Assembly (NCBI GenBank): GCA_016710965.1
Contig: JADJTW010000009.1
Coordinates: 1 to 64,000 of the forward strand
Direction: 5' to 3'
Length of the DNA: 64,000 bases
Origin: Flavobacteriales bacterium
GTDB lineage: Bacteria; Bacteroidota; Bacteroidia; Flavobacteriales_F; PHOS-HE28
Every line of letters starts with the position of its first letter. Position 1 is the stretch's first letter. The position numbers and the translations under genes are program-made. Under the pieces are notes generated by a model, which was not told the origin of the DNA, did no database searches, and worked only from the letters and a program-made list of their open reading frames with translations. Of the stretch, positions 7,800 to 16,879 are shown piece by piece.

Positions 7800-8627
7800 A
7801 TGGAGCGTATGACCGGCGGAAGATGGTGGTCGATCTACGCGCTCTTGTTCCTTCCCCTGGTGGGCCTCGCCGATGACCATTCGCACAGCCGTATTGCGCA
7901 TGGTGCATGGCTTCGATCGGCTTCCGCAGGCTTCGGATACACGGCACCAGAACGCGGCTTCCGCCTGCGGTCGCGCACCGGCACCAACCTTACGCACGAC
8001 AACCACTACCTCTTCGGACCGAGCGCTATTCCGCTGGAGAGCGGCACCGGCTACTACCAGAACCAGGACATCCTCATGCACAGCGCCTACTTCGCGCCGG
8101 TGGAAGGATTGACCTTCGGCGCAGGCGTGCAGGCGTGGTCATTGATCACCCTGAGCGCGCAGGGATCGCATGGTCCTATGTTCCATTTCAGGGTGAACGC
8201 GAGCACCGAGGTGGGCAGCGGTTTCCATGCCGGCGGCTTCGTCATGGGAGCACGCATCGGCCATGATTATGAATTGAGCGATGAGGTGCGCGTTCCCACC
8301 ATGTTAGGCATGGGCGGTGCGCAAGCCACCTTCGGCGGCGACCCCGTGAACGTGACGCTCACCGTGGGCGCCACGGCCTATGACGGCGGATTCAGTGAAG
8401 GGCCCCTCTTCGGCCTTGCCGCGCTTTGGCACATCAGCGAGAAGGTCGCGTTCATCACCGAGAACTGGCATGTGCCGTTGGGCTCCGGCGAATACCGGCT
8501 TTACTCCTACGGGGCACGCTACACCCACCGCACCATGGCCTTCGATGCCGCCTTCGCGGTGAACGACGAGCTGACGGAGTTCTTCTTCCTAGGGGTGCCG
8601 GTGTTGGGGTTCTCGTTGCAGTTGTGA
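7800..8627 (+). CDS. Predicted outer-membrane beta-barrel protein
   Basis: The 275-residue protein has a short hydrophobic leader (IYALLFLPLVGLADD) followed by alternating amphipathic strands rich in Gly, Tyr and Phe (ASAGFGYTAPERGFRLRS, YSYGARYTHRTMAFDAAF). It ends in the hydrophobic strand GVPVLGFSLQL with a terminal leucine, as in outer-membrane barrels. I recognise no named family. A second in-frame ATG at 7809 is an equally plausible start. TGACAACT, a motif repeated before other genes here, lies at 7765. Confidence 0.6.
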   Translation: MERMTGGRWWSIYALLFLPLVGLADDHSHSRIAHGAWLRSASAGFGYTAPERGFRLRSRTGTNLTHDNHYLFGPSAIPLESGTGYYQNQDILMHSAYFAPVEGLTFGAGVQAWSLITLSAQGSHGPMFHFRVNASTEVGSGFHAGGFVMGARIGHDYELSDEVRVPTMLGMGGAQATFGGDPVNVTLTVGATAYDGGFSEGPLFGLAALWHISEKVAFITENWHVPLGSGEYRLYSYGARYTHRTMAFDAAFAVNDELTEFFFLGVPVLGFSLQL

Positions 8628-8712
8628 GGAAAGGAAGACGCTGGGAAGGGAAAGAGGAAAAGCGGCAACTGGAGGGATCAATTTGCAGTCGTGGACTTTC
8701 AGCTTTCACTTT

Positions 8713-9306
8713 TCACATTTTCGTCAGCCAATTCTCCACGATGCGCTCCCCCATCGGCGTAAGCACGCTCTCGGGGTGGAACTGCACGCCGCACACGTTG
8801 TAATGCAAATGACGCACGGCCATGATGATGCCCTGTTCGCTGCGGGCCGTAACGCGGAGATCGACTGGCATGGTGGTGGGATCGGCGGCCCAGCTATGGT
8901 AGAGCCCCACATCGAAGGATGAAGGAAGACCGGCAAAGAGCGGGTCGCGCGGTCCTTCGGGCAGGCACCGAACGGCCACACCGTGCATCACGCGCGGCTG
9001 GTTGAAGAGCGTACCACCGCAGGCTTCCACCATGCCTTGCATGCCAAGGCAGACGCCGAGGATGGGGTGCGTGGGCATCAAGCGCGAGAGCAGTTCCATC
9101 ATGATCCCCGCTTCGTGCGGTAGTCCGGGACCTGGTGACACTACGATGCGGTCGTAGCGCGCGGCTTGGTCAACCGTGATGGCGTCGTTGAGGGCAACGT
9201 CCACCTGAGCGTGGGGCGCCAGCAGGTGGTGCAGGTTCCACGTGAATGAGTCGTAGTTGTCGAGGAGGAGGATCCGCACCGGGCGAAGATCGGGGGCCTG
9301 ATCCAT
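8713..9306 (-). CDS. Glutamine amidotransferase, PabA/TrpG type
   Basis: This 197-residue class I glutamine amidotransferase releases ammonia from glutamine for aminodeoxychorismate or anthranilate synthase. LLLDNYDSFTWNL near residue 13, the oxyanion segment SPGPGLP, the nucleophile Cys86 in GVCLGMQG, and His177/Glu179 in QFHPES are all present. The start is the ATG at 9304-9306, which gives the usual family length; a longer frame upstream lacks similarity. No pabB or trpE neighbour is present, so folate and tryptophan roles cannot be separated. The gene is divergent from the CotH-domain gene. Confidence 0.88.
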   Translation of the reverse strand: MDQAPDLRPVRILLLDNYDSFTWNLHHLLAPHAQVDVALNDAITVDQAARYDRIVVSPGPGLPHEAGIMMELLSRLMPTHPILGVCLGMQGMVEACGGTLFNQPRVMHGVAVRCLPEGPRDPLFAGLPSSFDVGLYHSWAADPTTMPVDLRVTARSEQGIIMAVRHLHYNVCGVQFHPESVLTPMGERIVENWLTKM

Positions 9307-9370
9307 GCATCCGCCTACCTTTCCATGGGCCAACCCTTCCGCCCCCGGCCGCGTCTTCCGATCGTCCACC

Positions 9371-12136
9371 ATGCCAACATTGCGTTTCCTGTTGTTACCG
9401 GCCGCCTTGCTACTCGGATGCACAGTCTCGCGCGCGCAGGTGTTGATCAACGAGGTGAGCGCAGCCAACTGGGACATGATCTTCCTGGGCGGCGAGTACG
9501 AGGACTGGGTGGAGCTCTACAATGCTGGTGGCTCCACGGTGGACTTGAGCGGATGGTACCTGAGCGATGATGATGCCCAGCCGGACAAGTGGATGGTACC
9601 TGCGGGAATCACAATTGCCGGTGGCGGACATCTGCTGATGGTGTGCAGCGGGAAGAACACGGTGATCACCGGCATGCCGCACACCAGCTTCAAGCTCACG
9701 CAAACGAAGCAGGAGTTCGTGGTGCTGGCCGATCCCACGCTGAACGTCGTCAGCTCGTTCCAGTTCACGCAGCCCACGCAGAAGAACCATAGCTGGGGCC
9801 GCACCACCGATGGCGCGGCCACCTGGAGCATCTTCCTGACGCCGACACCAGCGACCGCCAATGCCGCCCCATTATCCTACTACGCCCCAACACCGTCGAT
9901 CGCTCCTGCCGCCGGTGGCTATGGTGGCCCGGTGAACGTGAGCATAACAGTACCGGCTGGCTGCACAGTGCGCTATACGCTCGATGGCGAAGAGCCCACT
10001 GCCGCGAGCGCCTTGTACGCCGGTCCTTTCAACGTGAACACAACGAGCTGCGTGCGTGCAGTGGCTTTCAGCGCAACGCCGGGCGTGCCGCAGAGCTTCA
10101 TCGAAACGAGCACCTACTTCATCAATGAAGTGCATACCATTCCCGTGTGGAGCATCGCCGCCGGCGCCGATGTGCTGATGATCCTGAACAACGGCGGCAA
10201 CACCACCATCGCCGAAGGCAACATCGAGTACTTCGATGCGGACCTGAACCTGCTGGATGAATCGCTGGGCGAATTCAACGAGCACGGCGGCACCAGCAAC
10301 AGCAACGACCAGCGCGCCGTGGACTACATCGTGCGCGACGAGTTCGGCTACGACGATGAGATCGAGAACCAGCTCTTCCGCGGAAGCGATCGCGACAACT
10401 TCGAGCGCATCATCCTGAAGGCCGCCGCCGGGGACAACTACCCGGATTACAATGGTGCGCACATCCGCGATGCCTTCGTGCAGAGCTTGAGCCAAGTGAT
10501 CGGCTTGAAGCTGGACGAGCGGACCTACGAGCCCTGCGTGGTGTACGTGAACGGCCAATACTGGGGCGTGTATGAGACACGCGAGAAGGTGGATGACAAT
10601 GACTTCACCGAATACTACTACGACCAGCCCGGCGATCGGGTGGACCTGATCCAGGAGTACGGCAGCGTGTGGGCCGATTATGGCACTACTTCGGGCTGGT
10701 GGGACCTGTACCTCTTCATCACCGGCAACGACATGACCGACCCGGCGAACTACGCACAGGTGAAGGACACGCTGAACACGTTGAGCATGATCGATCACAT
10801 GATCATCAACGAGTACATGGCCAACGGCAGCTGGCTCGCCTTCAACACCATGTGGTGGAGGGGCAAGGACCCCGGCGGCGACCACAAGAAGTGGGGCTAC
10901 ACCTGCTGGGACATGGATTGGATCTGCGGAGCGCCGCAGCACGAATTCGGCTTTCCGCTGAGCACGCCGCAGAACGACCCGTGCGACCATGAGGACCTCA
11001 TCATCGGCGGGCAACCGAGCCCGACCAATTTCGCCAGCACGCACTTCGCCATGTTCAACGCGCTCATGGCGAACGACGAGTTCAAGTCGCAATACCTAAC
11101 GCGCTACGCTGAACTGATCAACCACGGGCTCGATTGCCAGACCACCGTAGGGCACCTGGACAGCCTCATTGCCTTGATCGACCCCGAGATGGACCGCCAC
11201 TGCCAACGCTGGGGCGGCACCTACGACGATTGGCTGCTGAAGGTGCAAGTGGTGCGCGATTTCCTCACCGCACGCTGCGCGTACATCGTGGAAGGCATCG
11301 AGAACTGCTACGATGTGGTACCGCGCGACATCACGGTGATCGTCGATCCGCCAGGAAGCGGCATGGTGCATTTCAATACGCTTGATCTGATCGACTTCCC
11401 TTTCACTGGTACCTACTTCGACAGCACCAACCTCTACTTCGCCGAAGAAGCCTACCCCACCTGGGACTTCAGCCACTGGACCACCAACAACCACACGGTG
11501 CTTCCTTCGGCCCTGGACTCAGCCATGTGGTTCATGCTGCTGTACAACGACACCATCATCGCGCACTTCGTACCCGAGGTCCACTACGACGTGGTCTTCG
11601 ATGTGGTGCCGCACGGTGGTGGCACCATCCAGTTCGGCAGCGATCACTTCACGAGCTTCCCGGTGACCACCTCGGTGCCCGAAGCGCAACCCTTCGACCT
11701 CGCGGCGCTCCCCGAACTGTACTTCGACTTCGTAGCGTGGCGGATCGTGGGCGGTGGCCTGAACCCTTACCTGCCCGCCGATACGAGCAAGCAGCAGCTC
11801 AGCATCTCCTTCTTCGCGCCCGACAGCATCATAGCCTACTTCGAAGTACACGACTACGGCTACTACGTGCCCAACGCTTTTTCGCCCAACGATGATGGTT
11901 TCAATGACACATGGCTGCCGCTGGGCGATCGCGTGGACCTGGAACACTACGACCTGCGGGTGATGGACCGTTGGGGCCGGGAGATCTTCGGCACCACCGA
12001 CTTCTCCCAAGGCTGGGACGGCAGGGCAAGCGGCAAGGAAGTACCCATCGGGGTGTATGCCTACCGGATCGATGTGAGCGACGCCTTCACCGATGAGCGC
12101 TGGATCCTCTACGGGCACGTGACGGTGGTGCGCTGA
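9371..12136 (+). CDS. Lamin-tail / CHB_HEX / CotH-like secreted protein with T9SS type B domain
   Basis: The 921-residue protein carries a signal peptide (PTLRFLLLPAALLLGCTVSRAQ), a lamin-tail domain (VLINEVSAANWD to about residue 163), a chitobiase/beta-hexosaminidase C-terminal-type domain (about 170-246, CTVRYTLDGEEPT), and a CotH kinase-like domain (about 310-580; LFRGSDRDNFERIILKA, YWGVYETREKVDDNDF, CWDMDWICG). Two beta-rich repeats with V-x-PxGxG starts follow. The last 90 or so residues are a gliding-motility-associated T9SS type B sorting domain (VPNAFSPNDDGFNDTW ... MDRWGREIF). CotH proteins can be atypical protein kinases; activity outside the cell is uncertain. The start chosen is the ATG at 9371 because it opens the signal peptide. 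Confidence 0.88.
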   Translation: MPTLRFLLLPAALLLGCTVSRAQVLINEVSAANWDMIFLGGEYEDWVELYNAGGSTVDLSGWYLSDDDAQPDKWMVPAGITIAGGGHLLMVCSGKNTVITGMPHTSFKLTQTKQEFVVLADPTLNVVSSFQFTQPTQKNHSWGRTTDGAATWSIFLTPTPATANAAPLSYYAPTPSIAPAAGGYGGPVNVSITVPAGCTVRYTLDGEEPTAASALYAGPFNVNTTSCVRAVAFSATPGVPQSFIETSTYFINEVHTIPVWSIAAGADVLMILNNGGNTTIAEGNIEYFDADLNLLDESLGEFNEHGGTSNSNDQRAVDYIVRDEFGYDDEIENQLFRGSDRDNFERIILKAAAGDNYPDYNGAHIRDAFVQSLSQVIGLKLDERTYEPCVVYVNGQYWGVYETREKVDDNDFTEYYYDQPGDRVDLIQEYGSVWADYGTTSGWWDLYLFITGNDMTDPANYAQVKDTLNTLSMIDHMIINEYMANGSWLAFNTMWWRGKDPGGDHKKWGYTCWDMDWICGAPQHEFGFPLSTPQNDPCDHEDLIIGGQPSPTNFASTHFAMFNALMANDEFKSQYLTRYAELINHGLDCQTTVGHLDSLIALIDPEMDRHCQRWGGTYDDWLLKVQVVRDFLTARCAYIVEGIENCYDVVPRDITVIVDPPGSGMVHFNTLDLIDFPFTGTYFDSTNLYFAEEAYPTWDFSHWTTNNHTVLPSALDSAMWFMLLYNDTIIAHFVPEVHYDVVFDVVPHGGGTIQFGSDHFTSFPVTTSVPEAQPFDLAALPELYFDFVAWRIVGGGLNPYLPADTSKQQLSISFFAPDSIIAYFEVHDYGYYVPNAFSPNDDGFNDTWLPLGDRVDLEHYDLRVMDRWGREIFGTTDFSQGWDGRASGKEVPIGVYAYRIDVSDAFTDERWILYGHVTVVR

Positions 12137-12223
12137 ACCACTCACCTTCCGTCACCTGTTCATTCCTGATTCCGTTCCCGCTGATAGCTTGTGCGCAAGC
12201 AATTGACGCAAAACACATCAACC

Positions 12224-12658
12224 ATGGACCAAACCACCAATGCACTCAACTGGTTCGAGATCGCCACGAACGACCTCGCCCGCGCACAGAAGTTCTATGA
12301 GGAAGTCTTCAAGATCACGATGGAGCCGATGGACCTGGACCAGATCCAGATGCGCATGTTCCCCGGCGAAGGCGCGAACGGCAAGGTCGGCGGCGCCATC
12401 GTGAAGAGCGGCATGCACACCCCCAGCAAGGAAGGCGCGCTCATCTACCTGAACGCGAACCCCGACCTCTCCGATGCGCTCGGCCGCGTGGAGAAGGCCG
12501 GCGGCAAGGTGCTCATGCCCAAGACGCACATCAGCGAGGACATCGGCTACATGGCCTTCTTCCTGGACACGGAGGGAACGCCGTGGCGATGCACTCGAAT
12601 GGGTGAAGAGCTCTTGGTTGTCAGGCTTCCGACACCGCTGCCTCATGAGCCTGCCTGA
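12224..12658 (+). CDS. VOC-family (glyoxalase-like) protein, frameshifted near its end
   Basis: The protein starts MDQTTNALNWFEIATNDLARAQKFYEEVF, the usual opening of small VOC-fold proteins, and continues with metal-site strands to FFLDTEG near residue 117. From there the frame is wrong. One extra base at about 12577 restores the family-typical ending D-T-E-G-N-A-V-A-M-H-S-N-G with a stop at 12604-12606. As sequenced, the frame runs on with 25 unrelated residues to 12658. VOC proteins cover dioxygenases, lyases and resistance proteins; the substrate cannot be read here. The TTG at 12191 is a less likely start. Confidence 0.8.
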   Translation: MDQTTNALNWFEIATNDLARAQKFYEEVFKITMEPMDLDQIQMRMFPGEGANGKVGGAIVKSGMHTPSKEGALIYLNANPDLSDALGRVEKAGGKVLMPKTHISEDIGYMAFFLDTEGTPWRCTRMGEELLVVRLPTPLPHEPA

Positions 12659-12663
12659 CAACC
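12616..12663. terminator. 11-bp inverted repeat after the VOC gene
   Basis: GGTTGTCAGGC (12616-12626) and GCCTGACAACC (12653-12663) are perfectly complementary, with 26 bases between. They lie just after the reconstructed VOC stop and just before the DinB gene. There is no U tract, so this may be a regulatory hairpin and not a terminator. Confidence 0.5.
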
Positions 12664-12688
12664 GACAACTGACAGCTACTTTTCGTTC

Positions 12689-13235
12689 ATGGACCGCTCC
12701 GCCATCCCCTCCTCGCTCGACTTCACCCTCGCCCGCTCTCTGGAGATCCTCGAACGCACGCCGGCTGTGGCCCACGCCCTCCTGCATCGCTTGAGCGACG
12801 ACTGGACCATGCACAACGAAGGCGGCGATAGCTGGACGCCGTACGACGTGGTGGGCCACCTGGTGCATGGCGAGCGCACCGATTGGATCGCGCGCATCAG
12901 GAAGTGCCTGAGCACCGATGACAAGGCCTTCGTGAAGTTCGACCGCACGGCGATGTTCGAAGAGAGCAAGGGAAAGACGCTGCACCAACTGCTCGGCGAA
13001 TTCGAATCGCTGCGCAAGCGGAACATCGCCGAACTGCTGGCCTTGGAGATCACTCGACGCACAATTGAACAGCATCGGCATCCATCCCACCTTCGGGGAA
13101 GTGAAGCTGCGCCAGCTGCTCGCCACGTGGGCCGCCCACGATCTGGCGCATCTCACGCAGATCACACGCGTGATGTGCAAGCAGTACCGTGAAGCCGTGG
13201 GGCCGTGGCGGGAGTTCATGTCGTTGTTGAAGTAG
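12689..13235 (+). pseudogene. DinB-family protein, frameshifted
   Basis: The first 120 residues are a DinB/DUF664-like four-helix protein (FTLARSLEILERTPAVAHALL, WTPYDVVGHLVHGERTDW). The His in GHLVHGE is one of the usual metal ligands. At about 13046-13049 the frame shifts by one base. The other frame continues SLDAQLNSIGIHPTFGEV and then LATWAAHDLAHLTQI, the expected second metal-binding helix, to the TAG at 13233-13235. The repaired protein would have about 181 residues. DinB proteins are metal-dependent, thiol-linked enzymes or have unknown roles. TACTTTTCG immediately precedes the ATG. Confidence 0.82.
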
Positions 13236-13637
13236 CTACTGCTCCTTCCCTTTCAACTTCCCGATCCACCCCAAGTGCGTGTGGTGGAAGTTGTCGCCGA
13301 ACTTGAGGCCGTAGCCGAAGATGCGGTCCATGCTGGCGTGGCCGAAGAGGATGACACCCGTCCATAGGACGAGGTCGGTGTTCCAGGAGTCCGTCTCGAA
13401 AATGGTTATCGCGTTCAGGTACATCCCGGTGACCATGAGCACGAAGGCGACGCCCTTGTGATGCAACAGGTTGTAGCTGAAGGCCCCTGCTCGTGGGTTG
13501 ATCAGGTAGCCCAGCATGCCGATATCAGGGCCGACCAGCAGTAAGGGATAAACCCACCATGGCATGTCCGCCACGATGAGCGCGAGCAAGCAGCTGAGGA
13601 ACTGCACAAGCTCTTCCAGTCTCAAGAGGTTCTTCAT
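13236..13637 (-). CDS. DUF4260 family membrane protein
   Basis: The 133-residue protein has four hydrophobic segments and the DUF4260 signature GHASMDRIFGYGLKFGD followed by HTHLGWIGKLK. The family is a small bacterial integral membrane family of unknown function. Its stop directly abuts the DinB gene on the opposite strand, so the two genes converge without a spacer. It is probably co-oriented with xth upstream on the minus strand. Confidence 0.85.
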   Translation of the reverse strand: MKNLLRLEELVQFLSCLLALIVADMPWWVYPLLLVGPDIGMLGYLINPRAGAFSYNLLHHKGVAFVLMVTGMYLNAITIFETDSWNTDLVLWTGVILFGHASMDRIFGYGLKFGDNFHHTHLGWIGKLKGKEQ

Positions 13638-13703
13638 GATCGAGAAGTTCGATGGATCTTCTGGAACGAACGGAAGTCGGAGCCGGATAGTGCAGGACAG
13701 CCA

Positions 13704-14465
13704 CTACCAGACGATCCCAACCGGGCAATGATCGCTGCCCATCACCTCGTTGAGGATGAACGCGTCCTTCACCTTCTTCTCGAAGCCTTTGCTCACCAGC
13801 ACGTAGTCGATGCGCCAGCCCACGTTCTTGGCGCGCGCACCGAAGCGCTGGCTCCACCAGCTGTACTTCACCACCTCCGGATGGAAGTGGCGGAAGGTGT
13901 CCACCCAGCCTGAGCCGAGCAGCGCCGTGATGCCGTCGATCTCCTGCTGCGTGTAGCCGCTCGTCTTGTTGTAGTTCTCCTTCGGCCGTGCAAGGTCGAT
14001 GGGCTGGTGCGCCACGTTTAGATCACCGGTAATGATCACTGGCAACCCGCCCTTGGCCAGCTTGTTCACATAGGTCTTGAACGCCGCATCCCATTCCGCG
14101 CGGTAGTTCAGGCGCTTCATGCCTTCGCCGCTGTTGGGTGTGTACACGCACACCACCACGTGGTCCTTGAAGGTGGCGGTGACCACACGGCCTTCGTCGT
14201 CATGGCCTTTCATACCGATCCCGAATCCAACTTTCACAGGCTTCTCCTTGCTGGCGATGGCGGTACCGCTATAGCCCGGTTTCACCGCGCCGTACGCGTT
14301 CACATGGTAGCCGTTGGCACCCTTGAGCGCCTCGGCCACCTGCTCGGGCGTGGCCTTCGTTTCCTGGAAGCAGACGATGTCGGCGTTCAGCTTCTTGAGC
14401 GTGTCATGCAATCCCTTGCCCACACTGGCACGAATGCCATTGACGTTGAACGAGATCAGTTTCAT
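13704..14465 (-). CDS. xth: Exodeoxyribonuclease III
   Basis: This 253-residue AP endonuclease / 3'-5' exonuclease acts in base excision repair. The exonuclease-endonuclease-phosphatase motifs are intact: ISFNVNGIRAS at the start, the metal-ligand Glu in CFQETKA, YTPNSGEG, GDLNVAHQPIDLARP, and the terminal GSDHCPVGI. The start is the ATG at 14463-14465; an upstream TTG would add six unrelated residues. The length matches short-form ExoIII. Confidence 0.93.
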   Translation of the reverse strand: MKLISFNVNGIRASVGKGLHDTLKKLNADIVCFQETKATPEQVAEALKGANGYHVNAYGAVKPGYSGTAIASKEKPVKVGFGIGMKGHDDEGRVVTATFKDHVVVCVYTPNSGEGMKRLNYRAEWDAAFKTYVNKLAKGGLPVIITGDLNVAHQPIDLARPKENYNKTSGYTQQEIDGITALLGSGWVDTFRHFHPEVVKYSWWSQRFGARAKNVGWRIDYVLVSKGFEKKVKDAFILNEVMGSDHCPVGIVW

Positions 14466-14631
14466 GGGCGTGAAGATCGCCAACGCGGCGGCAACGCGTG
14501 ACGATCAAAACGTGATCGATCTCGCGGGAGCGCTTACCCCACTGCGGGGCGGGGATTCCACAGCGCTATTGTCCTGAACGCTATTCCGTGGCGCTTCCGG
14601 CGCCGGGCAGGGTGTTTGTTCCCAGCAGCGC

Positions 14632-15222
14632 ATGTCAGCACAACGGCTCGAGATCATGAAGGCGGCGGGATTGAGCAGACGGTCCGCCATCAACGAACTG
14701 CATTTCATGTACAATCAACTGATGCGCATGTTGCCCATCGTGGTACGACGATCGCCGGAAGCGGTGGCGCGCGTGCTGCAGGAACAACTTTTCCAGGCGG
14801 GCATGGTGCTGCAACGCCTCACCTTGGTGGCCTCCGATCACGGACAGGCGCCGCAGCTTCGTCTGTGCGAAGAGGCGGCCGCTCTGCTCGACCGGCTCTT
14901 CCATGCCGAGCGGGCACGCGCCCAGAGGATCGCTCCCGGCATGCGAACAGTGCGCGCGCTGAAGGCCGTGCATGCGCATCTTACCCGCGAGTGGGGCAAC
15001 CTCGTGGATGGGCTTCCGCGCGATCTGTTGCCCGACTTCCACGCCGAGGCCATGGACATGCAGCGCCACGAGATGCGCCAGTACCAGGACCTGGTGGACC
15101 TTGAGACGGCATTGCATGCGGTGGGTGCCGAACCGGTCAGGGCTGCCATGCTGAACCAAGCCGATCACGCAGTGGCCAACTCGGCCATGGCCAGTGAATG
15201 GAGCGGCACCATGCCGATGTGA
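14632..15222 (+). CDS. Putative ferritin-like (DUF892-like) protein, paralogue 1
   Basis: The 196-residue protein is all-helical. The segment AINELHFMYNQLMRMLPIVV, followed by EQLFQAGMVLQRLTLVASDHG and CEEAAALLDR, resembles the first helices of the DUF892/YciE-YciF ferritin-like family, but the match is weak and by eye. The carboxylate/His pattern is not clear enough to predict metal binding. The next gene is a paralogue sharing AINELHF-x-Y-x-x-LMR-x-LP. The 3' end overlaps the longest form of that gene by 25 bases. The start could also be the ATG at 14656. Confidence 0.6.
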   Translation: MSAQRLEIMKAAGLSRRSAINELHFMYNQLMRMLPIVVRRSPEAVARVLQEQLFQAGMVLQRLTLVASDHGQAPQLRLCEEAAALLDRLFHAERARAQRIAPGMRTVRALKAVHAHLTREWGNLVDGLPRDLLPDFHAEAMDMQRHEMRQYQDLVDLETALHAVGAEPVRAAMLNQADHAVANSAMASEWSGTMPM

Positions 15223-15794
15223 TCGCGAACGCGTGCGCCATGCCCAAGGGCCATATCCCACAACGCATGATGCCCCGGAACCCGATGAACCGATTGAAGG
15301 AAGGATTCAAGCGGCGGCGCGCGGCGATCAACGAACTGCACTTCACCTACAAGGGGCTGATGCGCTTGTTGCCCGCCATTGCACGGCGTGTGGAGCCTGA
15401 ACCGCTGGGCGAGGAACTGGCGGCAGAGCATGCCGAAGACGCGCGCAACCTGCAGCACCTCAACGATGCGAGCGTGGAGCACGGACTGCCACCCGGTGCC
15501 TGCGTGTGCGAAGAAGCCGCCGAACTCGTCGAGAACGTGTACCACGCCGACCGCGTCGGGCGCACAACACCAGGGCGCACACTGGGCATCGTGTTGGCGC
15601 TGAAGTCCGTGCGCATGTATCTCATCCTTAGCTGGGGCCGACTGCTCTCAGCACTGCATGGCGATGTCCCGCCCACCTTGCAAAACGAAGCTGCCGATAT
15701 CCAACGCCGCGAAGCGAAGCAGCACCGCGACCTGGTGATCCTCGCCGAACAGCTGGAGCATGGTGAAGTGTCCGACGAAGCGCACAAGGCTTAG
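15198..15794 (+). CDS. Putative ferritin-like (DUF892-like) protein, paralogue 2
   Basis: The 198-residue protein is a tandem paralogue of the preceding one, sharing RRRAAINELHFTYKGLMRLLP, a Leu/Glu-rich second helix, CEEAAELVENVYHAD and a terminal Gln/His-rich helix. An internal ATG at 15240 (MPKGHIPQRMMP) would remove the overlap and may be the true start. Function is unknown; DUF892-like proteins are linked to stress conditions in enterobacteria. The pair is likely co-transcribed. Confidence 0.6.
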   Translation: MERHHADVIANACAMPKGHIPQRMMPRNPMNRLKEGFKRRRAAINELHFTYKGLMRLLPAIARRVEPEPLGEELAAEHAEDARNLQHLNDASVEHGLPPGACVCEEAAELVENVYHADRVGRTTPGRTLGIVLALKSVRMYLILSWGRLLSALHGDVPPTLQNEAADIQRREAKQHRDLVILAEQLEHGEVSDEAHKA

Positions 15795-15815
15795 AAGCAG
15801 CGTGCAAGGCGCCGC

Positions 15816-15824
15816 TACTTTCGC
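15816..15824 (+). promoter_or_regulatory. Bacteroidota -7-like element (TACTTTCGC)
   Basis: TACTTTCGC fits TAnnTTTG-type -7 elements and lies 12 bases before the ATG of the luciferase-like gene. The same string occurs before bipA on the opposite strand (53259-53267). Confidence 0.5.
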
Positions 15825-15836
15825 GGCCCAATTGCA

Positions 15837-16868
15837 ATGCCCATGCTCGAACTCGGCCTCGACACCTTCGGCGATGTAACGATCGATGCTGAAGGCAAGC
15901 CCCTGCACCAGGCACATGTGCTGCGCCATGTGCTGGCCGAAGCCGAGCTCGCCGATCGACTGGGCCTGCACTTCTTCGGAGTGGGCGAACACCACCGCGA
16001 CGACTTCGCCGTAAGTGCGCCCGAGGTGATGCTGGCTGCCATCGCGGGCCGCACGAAGCAGATCCGATTGGGCAGCGCTGTCACGGTGCTCAGCAGCGAC
16101 GATCCCGTGCGTGTCTTCCAGCGCTTCAGCACCCTCGATGCCGTAAGCAACGGCCGCGCGGAGATCATCATCGGCCGCGGCTCCTTCACCGAGAGCTTCC
16201 CGCTCTTCGGGCTGAAACTGGAGCAGTACGACGAGCTCTTCAATGAACGCCTCGACCTCTTCTGCGAATTGCTGAAGGAAGGGCCCACCACCTGGAGCGG
16301 CAAGACGCGTGCGGCGCTGAAGGACCAGCGCGTGTACCCGCCCACCGAGAGCGGGCGCTTGAAGACCTGGATCGGCGTGGGCGGAACGCCCGAGAGCGTG
16401 GTGCGCGCGGCGAAGTACGGCCTGCCCCTGATGATCGCCATCATCGGTGGCGACCCGCTGGCCTTCGTGCCCTTCGTGGACCTGTACCACCGCGCGCTGA
16501 AGCAGTACGGCCGCGATCCATTGCCCATCGGTGCGCACTCGCCCGGTTATGTGGCCGATACCGACCAGCAAGCGAAGGATGAATTGTGGCCGCACATGCA
16601 GGCCATGTACACGCGCATCGGCCGTGAGCGTGGCTGGCAACCGATGACCCGCGAGGCCTATGAGCAGCAGGCCGGTCCCACCGGTGCATTGTGCGTGGGC
16701 GCGCCGGAGACCGTGGCGCGCAAGATCGTGCGCGCGGTGAAGGCCCTCGGACTTTCACGCTTCGATATGAAGTACAGCGCGGGCACCTTGCCGCACGAAC
16801 TGCAGATGCGCAGCATTGAATTGTACGCAACGAAGGTGGTGCCGCTGGTGAGGGAGATGATGGTGTAG
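15837..16868 (+). CDS. LLM-class flavin-dependent oxidoreductase
   Basis: The 343-residue protein has the luciferase-like monooxygenase TIM barrel: ELGLDTFGD at strand 1, the FFGVGEHHRDDFAVSAPEV motif near residue 45, RLGSAVTVLSSDDPVRVFQ near 77, and GRGSFTESFPLFG near 119. These proteins use reduced flavin to oxidise aldehydes, alkanesulfonates or other substrates. The substrate is not predictable. Two palindromes of the CCTG-TTTC-CAGG type lie directly after the stop. Confidence 0.9.
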   Translation: MPMLELGLDTFGDVTIDAEGKPLHQAHVLRHVLAEAELADRLGLHFFGVGEHHRDDFAVSAPEVMLAAIAGRTKQIRLGSAVTVLSSDDPVRVFQRFSTLDAVSNGRAEIIIGRGSFTESFPLFGLKLEQYDELFNERLDLFCELLKEGPTTWSGKTRAALKDQRVYPPTESGRLKTWIGVGGTPESVVRAAKYGLPLMIAIIGGDPLAFVPFVDLYHRALKQYGRDPLPIGAHSPGYVADTDQQAKDELWPHMQAMYTRIGRERGWQPMTREAYEQQAGPTGALCVGAPETVARKIVRAVKALGLSRFDMKYSAGTLPHELQMRSIELYATKVVPLVREMMV

Positions 16869-16879
16869 GCTCCAACCGT

